Shown: positions 46,401 through 64,000 of the stretch, piece after piece
Numbering within the stretch: position 1 is the first letter of the stretch
Layout of the letters: each line of letters opens with the position of its first letter
Assembly: GCA_964035545.1 (NCBI GenBank)
Contig: OZ037765.1
Span: 8,832,698-8,896,697, forward strand
Direction of reading: 5' to 3'
Origin: Bugula neritina
Lineage: Eukaryota > Bryozoa > Gymnolaemata > Cheilostomatida > Bugulidae
Length of the DNA stretch: 64,000 bases
The notes under the pieces: model-generated
The model's database searches: none
What the model saw: the letters and a program-made list of their open reading frames with translations, nothing else
What the model was told of the DNA's origin: nothing
Made by a program: the position numbers and the translations under genes

Positions 46401-49400
46401 CTAGCTACAGTTGCCTTCTGCACATAGTGTAGCCTCTTGAGTGGTTTTGTTACAAAACTTCATTAGCAGGGCAAAGCCTCTTCTGTTGTTCTAATATAGG
46501 ATACAATGCACACAGCTACTGCCATCTGCCAACAATAATTAGATGTCTTGTAAACTGAAAACTAGACGCTGACTGGCAGCAGCGTAATACTGTGTAGTTG
46601 TATAGTTTTATCCCATTAGATGAAATACTGAAAGCTTTTAGTGTGCTATATCAAGGAAAGTAATAGACCTGACTAATTGCATACTGAATAATGCTCATTG
46701 CAATTTAATGTCTTTGAAGGCAGTTTCAAGACTTGCCGTGAGTTATTATACCACAAGTTGTGCAGATTTTATATTATGAAATTAATGCAGTTTTCACTAA
46801 ATCAAGCATCCGCCATTATAAGGTGGGTTTATAGTAACGCACAGTGGTAAATGTAGTAGACGATGATGCATCTATGAGGAGTAACAAAGGAGATAATGCC
46901 ATGGCTATCTCTGGGGAGTTGGGCTGTGTAGTTGTGTTTGCAGTGCATTACATACTGTACACTGTTAAAACCTTGAACAACACACTACCACTATTCTTAG
47001 CAAACCTCCTTACTTACTTAGAAAAAAGTCACCAGCTATTATGACTGCATATATATCTATTCAGCTAGCTTGATCAGTAATAACTTGTAACCTAATCATA
47101 GTTGTGGTGAAGCCTTCAGGTATAGGAGGAAAAAACTTTTTGGAGGGGAAATCCAATCTTGGAAACTAATTTAAGTATATATGAGATCACTATGCAAAAC
47201 AAGTGTGTCCTAACCCAAATCTAAAACCAGTAATTAGAGACTCAACTTAACAAAAAGTAACGTTTTCGCATGGGTGCCTTTTAGTCTTCTTTATTTTTCT
47301 AAAGTTAATGGCTTCATTATTGAAAACAATTTTTTTTCAATAAATATTTAGATAATATATGTGTAACAGAGCGCTACCAAGTTACAGCAACCCACTACTG
47401 AGCCGAAGCAACCAACTCAGTTACCCAATATGGCCGCTTATATCAGGCAGCTAATACTAGTTTTATTTGCTGCCTAATCTTGAGTGAGCTTATTCATTGG
47501 AGATGGCAACTTGAGGATCAAATTTCCTTAGTAAAACAATACAGCTATTTGCAGTACTAGCGCATTTCCTATCAACAGAAAAGGCTTGCATTTTAAAGTG
47601 AGTGCGTCAGGCAGCTGCTTGCTAAAAGACTTCTCACGGGCTCAGTCACATATATATACTCGCATTCATTTACTCACTTAACAGACAAACAAAAACTTAA
47701 AACTGAATTGCTAAAAGTGTGTTTGTGTAAGGAAGCTGTTCTATAAAATACAGCTTTGACACATAACACCCGATTAAAGAGAGCACTTATGTTGGACAGC
47801 GTTAACTCACAATTTTTGTTGCTGCTGCTTGGTGACTAATCTTTTGCACATTCGGTTTAAGTGTACATTACAGCTTTATTAGTTTAATACAACTTTTATG
47901 CCCCCAAGCAAGTTGCTTTTAGGCACAGAGTGTCAGTGATACTGAGTTGGAAGACCAAAAGATGGTAGTACAGGCGAACAAGTCAATGGGCGGAAAGCAT
48001 GTAATTTCGAAAAATAATATAAAAACTGTAATGCAGTGTCATTATACACAACCTGGTGGGAATAGGTTGATATTAACCATATAACAATTCAAAAACATGC
48101 TCAAGCTGAAAGCCCATCTGCCTGATTACATACAGTGCTCTGTTATGGTGGTGATGTAAAGCACATCTTACTTTGTCTAAACTTTCAATAAACCCCGTAG
48201 ATTTTACATGGCGCGTTAGTTTTAGTTTAGAATACAAATTATATTCTCCAGTGTAATTAGCTAACATCATATACAGTATTATAAAACAGCAAATGCTGCT
48301 GCTGCTCACTGATTAGTAAGAGTACGTTGAACTCTATGCTGCTGATTACAACTTATTTTCATTCCTGATAAACAAAATTCTGAATTCATACAGCTGCCAC
48401 TAGTTGCCAGTCTAATGCAAGCACTTGGCTTGCTTAGGCATATGGGCTTATTATTAATCTGAGATAGTACTATCTTTGTTTTGTTTTATTTTTTGTTAAA
48501 AAAAACTTTGCTTTGTCTCTGATGTAGCATTTTTCACAAGATATTTTCATCAGCATAAAATATAAAAATAATAGTGGTATACTAATATTTATGTTGTAAA
48601 TATTGTGAATCAGCTTGCTAGTTGAACTCACACTGAGTATTCTCACAATGTAAACCTCGCACTATAAAATTGTAGATGGCTGGTTAACATTCAAACAATG
48701 CTAATGAATAGAGCCTTTAGGCAAACTGTGCGTGATCTATAGCTCCCAAGTGGTGAATTCTTAATGTGTCACAAGTTCTCTAGATCTAATTAAGTTGAGA
48801 GCTAGCTGCCCAAATGTCACAGTGTCACCAGCACAATAGCCACAGATTTCACTCAAGCATCTCCTAATTGTTTGCCTTGCTATTTAGGCCAGCTCTATAA
48901 ATTGTTTCACCATATATTTTCAATCTTTACACTTTCAGAGCCTGGCATTGATTTTAGAGCAACAGGCTGTGGTATTTTAATAACAAGAATTGCCATAAAA
49001 ATCTATAACTCCCCCAACACTCTGATAACAATATTCACATTGATCACCATTGATCCAAATTCAGATATTTCACTAAGTTCATAGCTCGTAGTATTGATGA
49101 GTTGTAGCACATGTGCAGTTGATAACCACGTGTAGCATAAGTTAGAATTGTAGCATATAGTACTATACTTTTAGTATTCATTTCGAATACCACAACTTTC
49201 AAACATCATTTACTTTGGTTTTAACACTTACCTATTCGGAGAGTGGACATTCTGCTGAACTCTGGCTCTTGCAGCCATTTGTACATTCTTCTGAAGGTCT
49301 CTCGTCCAGATTTGAGCTTACTCCAGGGCTTTGGGTTTCTGAGTAAATCACTTAAAGTTCCCTGGCTTCTACACAGCACTCTTTGTGCAAACACAGCCTG

Positions 49401-51423
49401 GGGAATGCTGTATCTCTTTAACTCGCTGCTTATTTTTTGCGCCAAGTCTTTCGTGTTAATTTCATCCATCGGTTCGGATTTCACAGAGTCCATGTGTCTG
49501 TCAGCTCTGGTTTGCATGTGAATAGATTGTCCCGGACTTTGAGACATGTGCATTGCATTGATGGAGTTGGCTGAAATAAGAGGTGTGGGAGACTGCAGAC
49601 TTCTGCCCATCCTTCCTTGATATTCCCCGTATGGTGAGTTAGGTGACATAAGTTTAGGATCATGTTTTGGTGATGCCAGACCATTACTGTAGCTCGGATG
49701 GTAAGCCAATGGCTGACTATACCCGTTCATCATCATACCAGTCCCATAATGCATTGGACTTGAGTTACCAAAGTTCAATTTTTCAACATACCTATAGTTG
49801 CTAGAGTCCATAACAAAGTTACTATTCTGCATCAGTGTGAAACCTGAACTAGCATTTGGTATATGCTGATTAGTGGGTGTTCCAAACTTGTCAGAAACAG
49901 TCGAGATGGGAGGTAAAGGTTGCATACCAGAGAGCGTGGTGTATTGCCCGGTTCCATAGCCTCCCATAGGACTCATTCGGCCGTTTAATGTCTGGTACGT
50001 TGGCTCTGGTATATGAGATCTAAGATCATTGCTGTCAAGAACACTGGCTATACTCACAGATGCTGGATGTTGCCTAGCCGTCAGTGGTGAAAGATCGTGA
50101 GCTGTCATTAAAGGGTCAGTGGTGTTAGGAGAGTTCACGTGATCCTGTTCACCTACAAGATCACCAATGTTCTCCATAGTCATCGTGCCTGTAAAATTTA
50201 ATCGCGCCACTGTCAAACTCTTTATGCTGGTGATATTTTAGCTGGTGAACGGAAACCTCTAAACTTCTAACCAACTTTGAGTATTTAACACTCCGTTGTT
50301 AATAATGGAACACAGCAGTTTATTAGCACTTGAAACAGCGAATGTGCTCTAGTTGCCTTTGTGTGTGTTTAACCACCTAGCTGTGTGGATGCTTATTAAC
50401 ATTAATAGAATCAGCATAGTAGTTGCAACGCATGCGCAATTAGCAATTACGTCAATAAAATACAGATATGTGTATTAAACAATGAACAGGCCTTAAAGAA
50501 CTGTATATGTCATGCAGAATTACTGTAATATGAAAATACAACTATAATTTGAAAGCCCATGCCTGCTGATGTTAATAAACAATACGTTGCTGCTCTATGT
50601 AGCAAATGTACCCAAATAGTGCCTTTGTATACATTCTGTTATTATTTAATTGACCGTTGAAGGCATTTCACTTAGACTTTTTAGTAGACTTACCTGAATA
50701 TAGTTGCAGCACCATAATATCAATTTATTATTGCTGATGTTTTTAACGGTTATAAAATTGTAAGCTACAACTATAATATATAGCTCTGCCTAACACCAAG
50801 GCGCAGTCTGATCTAAATTAATGCCTAAATTAAGCAACTAGAAACAGCTGTGAACTGGCACACTTATGCCACAAGACGTAGTAATTCAATCAGCCAATAA
50901 GAGTTGTTATTTAATGCCTACATGCAGCAGGTGCTATCTGTTCTTACAACAGCAGGATGTAATAAACAAGAGACTCTAGTTTTTTTGTTCTGTCTTCACT
51001 TCAGAATGAACAATTTAATATTATACACCATCGCTATCAGTTGTCCATTCAACTCCCCATACATTAAAATTTGATAAAAGCGCACAATATAGAGGTTTTT
51101 GGTTCAGGAAAGTTGCTTACTTTTTTGACAAGTGTCCAGTTGCAGCTTATTCTAGCTGCTGAATATCCCACAAAAGACCACTAATTTAGATTGTGATTTA
51201 TTATATAGCCATGAAAAATAGCTACTTTATACACTGGAAGCACGTACTAAATAACAATACAATTAACTAAGTATAAAAGTGCAACGGAACTTCATTCATA
51301 CAATTTCTGTCGCCAAAAAAACACAATGTTTGTTTAAATTTACAAACCTGGCTGATGGTGAGCATTTGGATGAGGCATGTATTTGCCAAACCGATGGTAA
51401 GCCATAATAGTAGCAGAAGTCAT
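43426..51423 (-). CDS. ONECUT: ONECUT/HNF6-family transcription factor
   Basis: Sequence-specific DNA-binding activator with one CUT domain and a divergent homeodomain, acting in the nucleus, typically in neurons, photoreceptors and endoderm derivatives. Exons 5' to 3': 51348-51423, 49232-50188, 44706-44750, 44010-44215, 43426-43539; total 1398 nt, 465 aa, all phases agree. The N-terminal part has the family box YTTLSGMQPLPPISTVSDKF. The CUT domain, about residues 266-340, has EINTKDLAQ, RYSIPQAVFAQRVLCRSQGT and PKPWSKLKSGRETFRRM. The homeodomain, about 388-447, has KKPRLVFTDIQRRTL and ends in FFMNARRRSVDKW, with the Phe48/Met50 recognition-helix signature of ONECUT proteins. The ATG at 51423 starts MTSATIMAYHRFG. 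A large 4.5-kb intron separates the CUT exon from the linker exon. Confidence 0.97.
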
Positions 51424-53155
51424 GAGTGTTGTCACTGTGAAGCTCAGACGCTTTAATTTAGTATAATTTGATTCATGGAATTAATATCTTAGAAGTGAGC
51501 AGCTGCCCAGTTTGCAAGCACGAGCATCCATTGTCAAGTGTCTATAGGCATGGAATGCTGTCTGTAAAAATTATGCATGCCTGCCTTAACATTATCTGCC
51601 CAAACCAACGAGATAGGCTAATTACATAAATGAATCATTTGGTAACATTGATTTTCTCCAGATTTCTATAGCTATTGTCACGTGGTGCACAAAATAAACA
51701 AAGCTTTGTTGGTCGCGTGGCCTCTCAAGTTTAGCCTTTGGATAATCACTTTTTTTGCATTAAACCACTTAACTGTGAATGATTTAACATAGCTCAGCAG
51801 TTTGATATACGTCTGCTATAAGCATAAAACCCTGATATATAATATACACAGCATAATATATGTACGAGTAATATTTTGCCTGTCTCGTTGACATTGCTTA
51901 GTAATTACGCTTCACCTAATGTTTTATCAAACATATGCAGCACACATGATACTGACATTTTGTGCGCTACCACTGAACAAAAGCATTCTATGACAACTAC
52001 TATACATTTTTATTTTAGGCAAGAACAGTTGTTTGTAAAAGCTAGTCAAATATTTGGATATGCATATAATTTTACACACAACAAACACTGTTGGCTAACA
52101 TCATGGCATAATAATACAAACAGACAATTCAAACTGACTTTATAGACAAAAGCTGTGAACAGTTTTTATATGGGAACTCTTATGGATGCATTCAAGGGGA
52201 AACAGGTAGTTTAATACAAAAAGATGCAAACAGGCGCCTGTACAAAGCATGCCTTTTTAAAAAAGACAGATGGTAGTTTGCCCATACGTACGGGCAGTAC
52301 ATTTAACGGGTGTATGACTAAGTATAACAGGGTTTCAGTGAACAACTTAAAAGCGGCACGCTGGAATTATGAAGTCCTAATGCATTAAAGCAATTGCCTA
52401 TAGCAACGCTGCATCTCATAGTTTGTGCAAACAGATAAAATGTCAAATAAATGTAAAGAGAAAGCGTATATACTGCAAGATTCAGTAATCGTAGCTCCGG
52501 ATAGAAGAGAGGCAGTATATATATAATAAAAAGATGTCTTACATTATGAAAGCAGTAGTTTGATAGATTAAATAGCTTCACTCAAACATAATATTGTGAT
52601 CATAGCCACACCTAAATTAGCGAAGTACGCAGTTTCATTACTTTGTAAAAGTTACTAGTTTATTAAAATAACTGAAAAAAATACAAAAATTTGAATAATA
52701 AGTAGCAATCAGGTAAATGGTAATATGCAAGAATAGTAATATATATCATTGTACAAATAACATGTATAAGTAGTTGAATGTAAATATATAATAATATAAG
52801 ATAAAGTTGTATAAAGGCAGTTCCCATTACTACTATATAATAACTAATTCTAATGAAAGCAGCAACATGGAGTGTAAAACTAAATAATTAAATATATGGA
52901 ATTACAATTAGCAATGATAATAACTAAACATATATGCTATAACAAAGATTCGCCTCCAAGCCTTAAAGCAGTACACAATCCATTGTGTGTACTGTCTACA
53001 GAGCAGATGTAGTACAAATTATACCATTCTTTAAATGCTGACAGCATATATAACCAATGAATACTATAAAATAGTATGCTTTAACCACAACTATAAGTAT
53101 AATACAAAGCACATAACAGTAAAGGCTCATTTCAGTGAATGAATTACAGTTTATC
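51424..53155. other. Spacer between ONECUT 5' end and LIX1 3' end
   Basis: Should hold the ONECUT promoter and 5' UTR and the LIX1 3' UTR. I see no coding exon and no recognisable repeat. Small open frames at 51876-52145 and 52318-52581 resemble nothing I know. Confidence 0.55.
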
Positions 53156-59285
<6,130 letters not shown>

Positions 59286-61071
59286 TTCATATGCAGCGCT
59301 GACCAATTAGATTTCTTACTATTTTATGTACTACACTAAGTAGATGGTCGCAAAAACCAAAACTTTATGTAAAGCAGCTTGACCTACAAAGAAAAATAAA
59401 TTATTTAGTGAAAAAATTAGTATAAGTTATAAAAAGCATGCATTAATTTAAAAATAGAACTGCATTTGTTTATAAAGCAGTCATGAAAAATTAGATATGG
59501 TGCATAAGTATGGTAGATTGACACTAATATTACTAAATGAGTCATAGTCATTGGAATCATAGTTGGTAAAAAAAAAACTTACAACAGGTGCTTGCAAGTG
59601 ACATGTCAAGCCAAAACAGGGTCAAACAAGTCAACCATACACACCAGTGAAAAAATCAATTAGTATGATTTAAATGTAAGAAATAAAAAATCAACTTTAC
59701 CCAAGACAACACTTATTAGGTGTTGTTACAAAAGATTTTTATACCAGCTATAAGCGGACTAAATTCAACTAAAAAAATCTAAAACTGACAAACTAGCAAT
59801 AGCAGATATATGTATGAGTGATATTGCAGCTAGGTGATGCCAATATATATAACTAACATTTAATATGAAACAACTCAAGTGTTAAAGTAAGAAGGTTGGT
59901 GACTGATTAAGCAGACATTGGAGATTAGGTAGAGAAAAGCAGAATTGATTCATCACATAAACATTTAGGATAAAAATAAAGATACTATTTAAAATGTGTA
60001 GACGATTTCAACAAAACGAATTTAAGAAGTTAAAAGATTGGGCACGATGTTGAATCACAACAAGTTTTTCAAACCTGCATTATAAAGGTGTAAACATAGA
60101 TTTTAAGGCAAAAATCATTATCAGTACCATTAAAGATAGAGATAACGCAAGGTGATTTAATTTCAAACAAGAAATACTTAGTGAAAGGTTATGATTCAAG
60201 AATGAGAAAATTGAAAATTTTACTATTTGTTCGTAAATAATCTCGTTTAATGGAGTAACAATAATGCTAATGTGAAAATTACTTGCAAAATAAATTGTTA
60301 TATGAATATTTACAGTATAAGGAATACAGCATTTTCATTGATTGGATGTTGAGTTTCAGTATTAGATTCAATGAACAAGTGTACTATTCTATGGGTTAGC
60401 ATTCACGGCTAAACTCAGTACACGATTTAGTTGTTACTAATTTTTTAATATTTGGTCACATTTTTAACTTTATATATTATTTATATAATTGCTTAAAAAC
60501 TTTTACTTGTATGTATTTTTTTTAAAACATGTACTTTTGAACAAATCATCTTAATAAATCTAATGCATCCTATTATATTACCACAGCAAAAATGGTTAAT
60601 TATATAATGTACATATGATCACTTGATTTAAACTAGTACAGATATAGCATTCCAATTTCTTACTGTATGATTTTTATTTACTATTTTCACAGGCCAAATA
60701 CAAGAAGCTATCAATTATTTAAGTTATAAACATGATTCCTCATATATTGTAAAATACTGTGCCTGTTTTGAAGCTTTAATGTGTAATCTCAACTTGAATT
60801 TACTGAATGTATGTATCAATTTTTCAACTTTTTGAATAACAATATATTTTAATTTAAAAAAGGCAAATGTTTCAGCTTGTCAATACACTGTAATCAGTGG
60901 TTCAGTGCCACAATCAACATGATTTATGAGCGGCAGTAAATTGATCAATGAAACATGAGTCTGATCAAGACAAAGTCACAACACAGATATCACATGTGGA
61001 AGAAAAAATAACTGGATCTGATTAGACTTGATCATTAATATTTGAAACAAAACAAATAGCCAAATTATACC

Positions 61072-61152
61072 TGAGAGAGGGAGAGAGAGAGGGAGAGAGA
61101 GAAGGAGAAAGAGAAAGTGGGGAGAAGGAGAGGGGAAGAAGAGGAGGAGAAA
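61072..61152. repeat. GA-rich microsatellite
   Basis: About 80 bases of purine-only GAGAGAGG/GGAGAA repeats, broken by a single T (at about 61119), with strong strand asymmetry. Confidence 0.95.
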
Positions 61153-61899
61153 GCAATTATTGTAGTATAGATGTTTATTATAAAAATAAATAATATTAAT
61201 AATGATATTAATTTCTATGCCTAATATTAGTAAACATAATTTGAAAGAGTGTTGTATGTATCTTGGTAGAGTTAACAGCTAAAAAAGGTAATCCGCCTGT
61301 ACATGTGCCCACAATTGGCTTGTTTCACAGATCATCACAGGCAAAGCTGAAAGCCAATGTTGCTTTTTTTGCCAAAATTTTCGGAAGGAGACTGATATGT
61401 CTATTTTTTCTTCTCTGTTGGAAAAATGTATGCGGAGCTTCTTCACGATGCTCTCAACATCTCCACGGCTTTGCTATTGTTTATGAAACATAGAGGGTCC
61501 ACTTGCATACCCTCATTGTCAGAAATAGCTGCCTTGTAGATTGGGTCCCAAGCTACGCTAGCAGACTCAATGCTTTGTGCTCAATCAACCATGCTCTCTC
61601 ACTTTTAGGAGCCCTGTAGATAACTTTATTTTACCATACCCAACCATCTTCTAGTATCTAGTACTTTCTTTGATATATGTTAATTGAACCTACAGTATGA
61701 CACCCAGATACTTCGCAGAGTCCACATGATCTAGGACTGATCCAGTAGTTACTCTTCGGAAGCATTACCATCATAATGATAATATAGATGATAATCATTC
61801 ATAACAGTTGGCATTACGATACGATTTGAGTTTGACTGCCACCTTCAGCATGATAATCACTTTGAAATGCAAATTGCTACTGTAAAAGTGTAACTCACT

Positions 61900-62110
61900 A
61901 ACAGTAACTGTAGCTGTAAGTGAGTATTACTAAGACAGTTACTAAGATTGGGAGTAGGAGTAATATGCATTAGTAACTGCATTCTTTAACTCTAATAATA
62001 GTAATACTAATGCTATTAGTATTACTATTAGTAAATCACTAAATGACTAAATCAATGACAATGTAATAGTAATACTAAAAGTAATAGTAATACATTTAGT
62101 AATAGTAAAT
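61900..62110. repeat. Degenerate AGTAAT/ACTAAT array
   Basis: Imperfect six-base units in both orientations (for example taatagtaatactaatgcta), directly upstream of the reverse-transcriptase remnant. Confidence 0.7.
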
Positions 62111-62229
62111 GTAACAGAAAGTACATTTAATTTGCTTATAATAAACTTATAGTTTTTATTAAATTTATTAATATCAATATAAATGCAAAATCATAGCTTA
62201 TGGCAATCAAAATTACAGACCTCTGTGCA

Positions 62230-62840
62230 AGCTAAGAGAGGTAGAGATGGATTGGGTAGACACAACATACCTGGGGATTGTAATGCAATCAAACCTTAAA
62301 TTTTATCAGCACATTACACCTAAAAATGATAAGGTCTCAAAATCTGGGAGCAATTAAACAGGTTCTACATGAGGCCCCCCAGAGAAGGCAAGCTACTGGC
62401 TTACACTAGTTTGCGCCGTCCCATTTTCGAGTACGCAGATACCAAGTGGGATCCAACATTAGCTAAAGACTTTGAGTCTCTGGAAATATTACAGTAAAGG
62501 GTGGTGAGGTTTATTGCTGGATTAAAGGGACAAGAACGTGTCACTAAGGCATGCTCTCAGCTTGGCCTTCAGCCTCTCAAACAGAGATACAGGACTCACC
62601 GGCTCAATCTCCTCATGAAAATTTTGCAGAAAGAAGAACAACACTAAATATTGGCAATGGCATACGATGAAATCACAGGAGATATGGCAATAACCACTAG
62701 GTCTGCTGCCCGAGGTGAACTGGAATCTATATATGCAAACTAACAAGTATACCAGGGTGGTTTCTTACAAAGAATCATTAGAAACACCAAAGAATCCATA
62801 TAAGAGAAAATGAAAAAATCAACACAATTACCTCTTAACT
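62230..62840 (+). pseudogene. 3' part of a non-LTR reverse-transcriptase ORF
   Basis: Translated pieces include YLGIVMQSNLKFYQHI (the first Y lies just upstream as tac), PPREGKLLAYTSLRRPIFEYA, LEILQ then RVVRFIAGLKG, and SQLGLQPLKQRYRTHRLNLL. They match the thumb and C-terminal region of LINE reverse transcriptases and parallel the end of the remnant at 19840-21180. Stops and frameshifts interrupt it, and the catalytic core is absent. Confidence 0.8.
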
Positions 62841-62929
62841 TTTAGTCCACACTGTAAAACAGATGAGGCACTTTTATAACTTTGAGTGTTTCCAGGTGTT
62901 CTATGTCTTCAAATGCATTTAAAGGTATT

Positions 62930-63490
62930 ATTATTTATTTATTTTATTATTAGAATTTAATATTTATTAGTTAAATTATACTAATACTTATACTTATAGA
63001 ACTAAAAATTACAACTTATAAGTTATTAAGTTCAACTTAAAGTTAGTGTACTGCTACTAGTAATTGCAAGTAACTACTACTACTAGTACTACTATTAGTA
63101 CTCTACTAATTCTAAGTAACTCGGTCTAACACTCACACTGTACCAGTGTCCAGTAAATGAGTAATGAGTAACACCAAGTCCAACTAATAGTAATTGTAAC
63201 TGTAATACTTAAATTTATAATATTAACAATAATTACAATAACACTAAGTCTAGTAATACTAATAAATATAATAGTTATTTAGTATTACTAATACTAATAG
63301 TAAATGTAATAGTAATACTTAATACTAATAGTAATAGTACTACTACAGTACTAGTAAGTACTACTACTACTACTACTAGTACTAGTAGTAGTAATACCAA
63401 AAACTAAAAGTAAATCTAATAGACTATCATTATCATTATGACAATTGACATCGTCATATTGATATTAATACTCATAGTGATAGTTAATGT
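62930..63490. repeat. Degenerate ACTAAT/AGTAAT and CTACTA array
   Basis: Long cryptically simple tract including tactactactactactagta and many AATACTAATAG units in both orientations. It flanks the reverse-transcriptase remnant on its 3' side, as the 61.9-kb tract does on its 5' side. Confidence 0.75.
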
Positions 63491-64000
63491 TATTCTTATT
63501 GCAATAGAAAACACAAAGTAACAGTAACTGTGAGGTGAAGCTGTAAACCCAGCTGGCTGCTAAGCAGTCCATACAGAGTTCAGTGTGAAACCCAAGTTGG
63601 AGTAGAAATTTAGAGAAAACAAAAACCGCACCTTAGACTTATCCGAAAATTATTTGTGAAATTACGATATAAAATAAGAAAATAAACTCGTCTAAAATGT
63701 CACTGTTGTCTAGTGTGAAATGTTGAGACAACTCTTATTGCAATACACACTATCACTGCTGCACATCGCATTTGAATGCGCCTATATTCTTATGTAGGTA
63801 ATTCATTAACAATAATTACCCTATGTTATAAATAGTTTTCATTCATAAACAGATCGCCTAAGAGATTATTATTATTATTATGTGAACTTCTCTCATCTAT
63901 GTACCATGTACCGTACTTTTGACTATAACGTGTAGCAGTGCAGTGCTCTTTAATCCTTCGAGTTCAGACTAGCATCAAAAGTAAGCATTCTTGTTATCAT

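Larger units (their letters stand above)
59286..64000. other. Gene-poor right end, upstream of LIX1
   Basis: No host gene exon recognised. Contents are the LIX1 5' flank, a GA-rich tract, a second reverse-transcriptase remnant and long degenerate simple repeats. The open frame at 61263-61493 has no family I recognise and no splice context. Confidence 0.6.

Noticed and set aside
61263-61493. Isolated 76-codon frame with a Cys-rich end
   Set aside because: No family recognised and no exon context; could be chance or repeat-derived.

Overview
This is a stretch of animal nuclear DNA. It is AT-rich, most genes are split into many short exons by long introns, and transposon debris and simple repeats lie between and inside genes. 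All five genes I can read are orthologs of bilaterian (mostly vertebrate-annotated) genes, but their divergence, compact exons and gene order indicate an invertebrate. A lophotrochozoan is my guess; nothing here proves the phylum. Exons were assembled by hand from splice sites, reading-frame phase and similarity to remembered families, without transcript evidence.

Layout. (1) 139-3018, minus: an AF9/ENL (MLLT1/MLLT3) YEATS-domain gene whose 3' end runs off the left edge. (2) 5680-16928, minus: CCDC186 (CCCP-1), a golgin-like long coiled-coil protein of dense-core-vesicle and trans-Golgi traffic. (3) 17-22.8 kb: a gene-free spacer with a broken non-LTR reverse transcriptase, a large foldback element and degenerate simple repeats. 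(4) 22806-41210, plus: a complete 33-exon TDRD1-like gene of the piRNA pathway with RRM, MYND and extended Tudor domains. (5) 43426-51423, minus: a ONECUT/HNF6 transcription factor. (6) 53156-59285, minus: a LIX1/LIX1L (lowfat) gene. (7) 59.3-64 kb: no gene seen; a second reverse-transcriptase remnant and repeats.

The two strongest observations concern TDRD1. First, it stands head to head with CCDC186, the arrangement I recall for the human genes at 10q25.3, which suggests microsynteny kept since the bilaterian ancestor. Second, the gene carries a recent internal tandem duplication of its first two extended Tudor units (exons 10-18 copied as 19-25). The second copy has lost exactly one 207-nt, phase-0 exon that holds a Tudor core, so the frame is kept while one domain is hollowed out. 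One 163-nt exon is identical in both copies although the adjoining introns differ. The whole 33-exon model sums to 4743 nt (1580 codons plus stop) with every phase matching.

The genes do not form a functional cluster in any obvious sense: chromatin reading (AF9/ENL), secretory-granule biogenesis (CCDC186), germline transposon silencing (TDRD1), neural/endodermal transcription (ONECUT) and LIX1. The repeats include a likely tRNA-derived SINE, three MITE-like elements, a foldback element and a dispersed family of degenerate hexanucleotide arrays.
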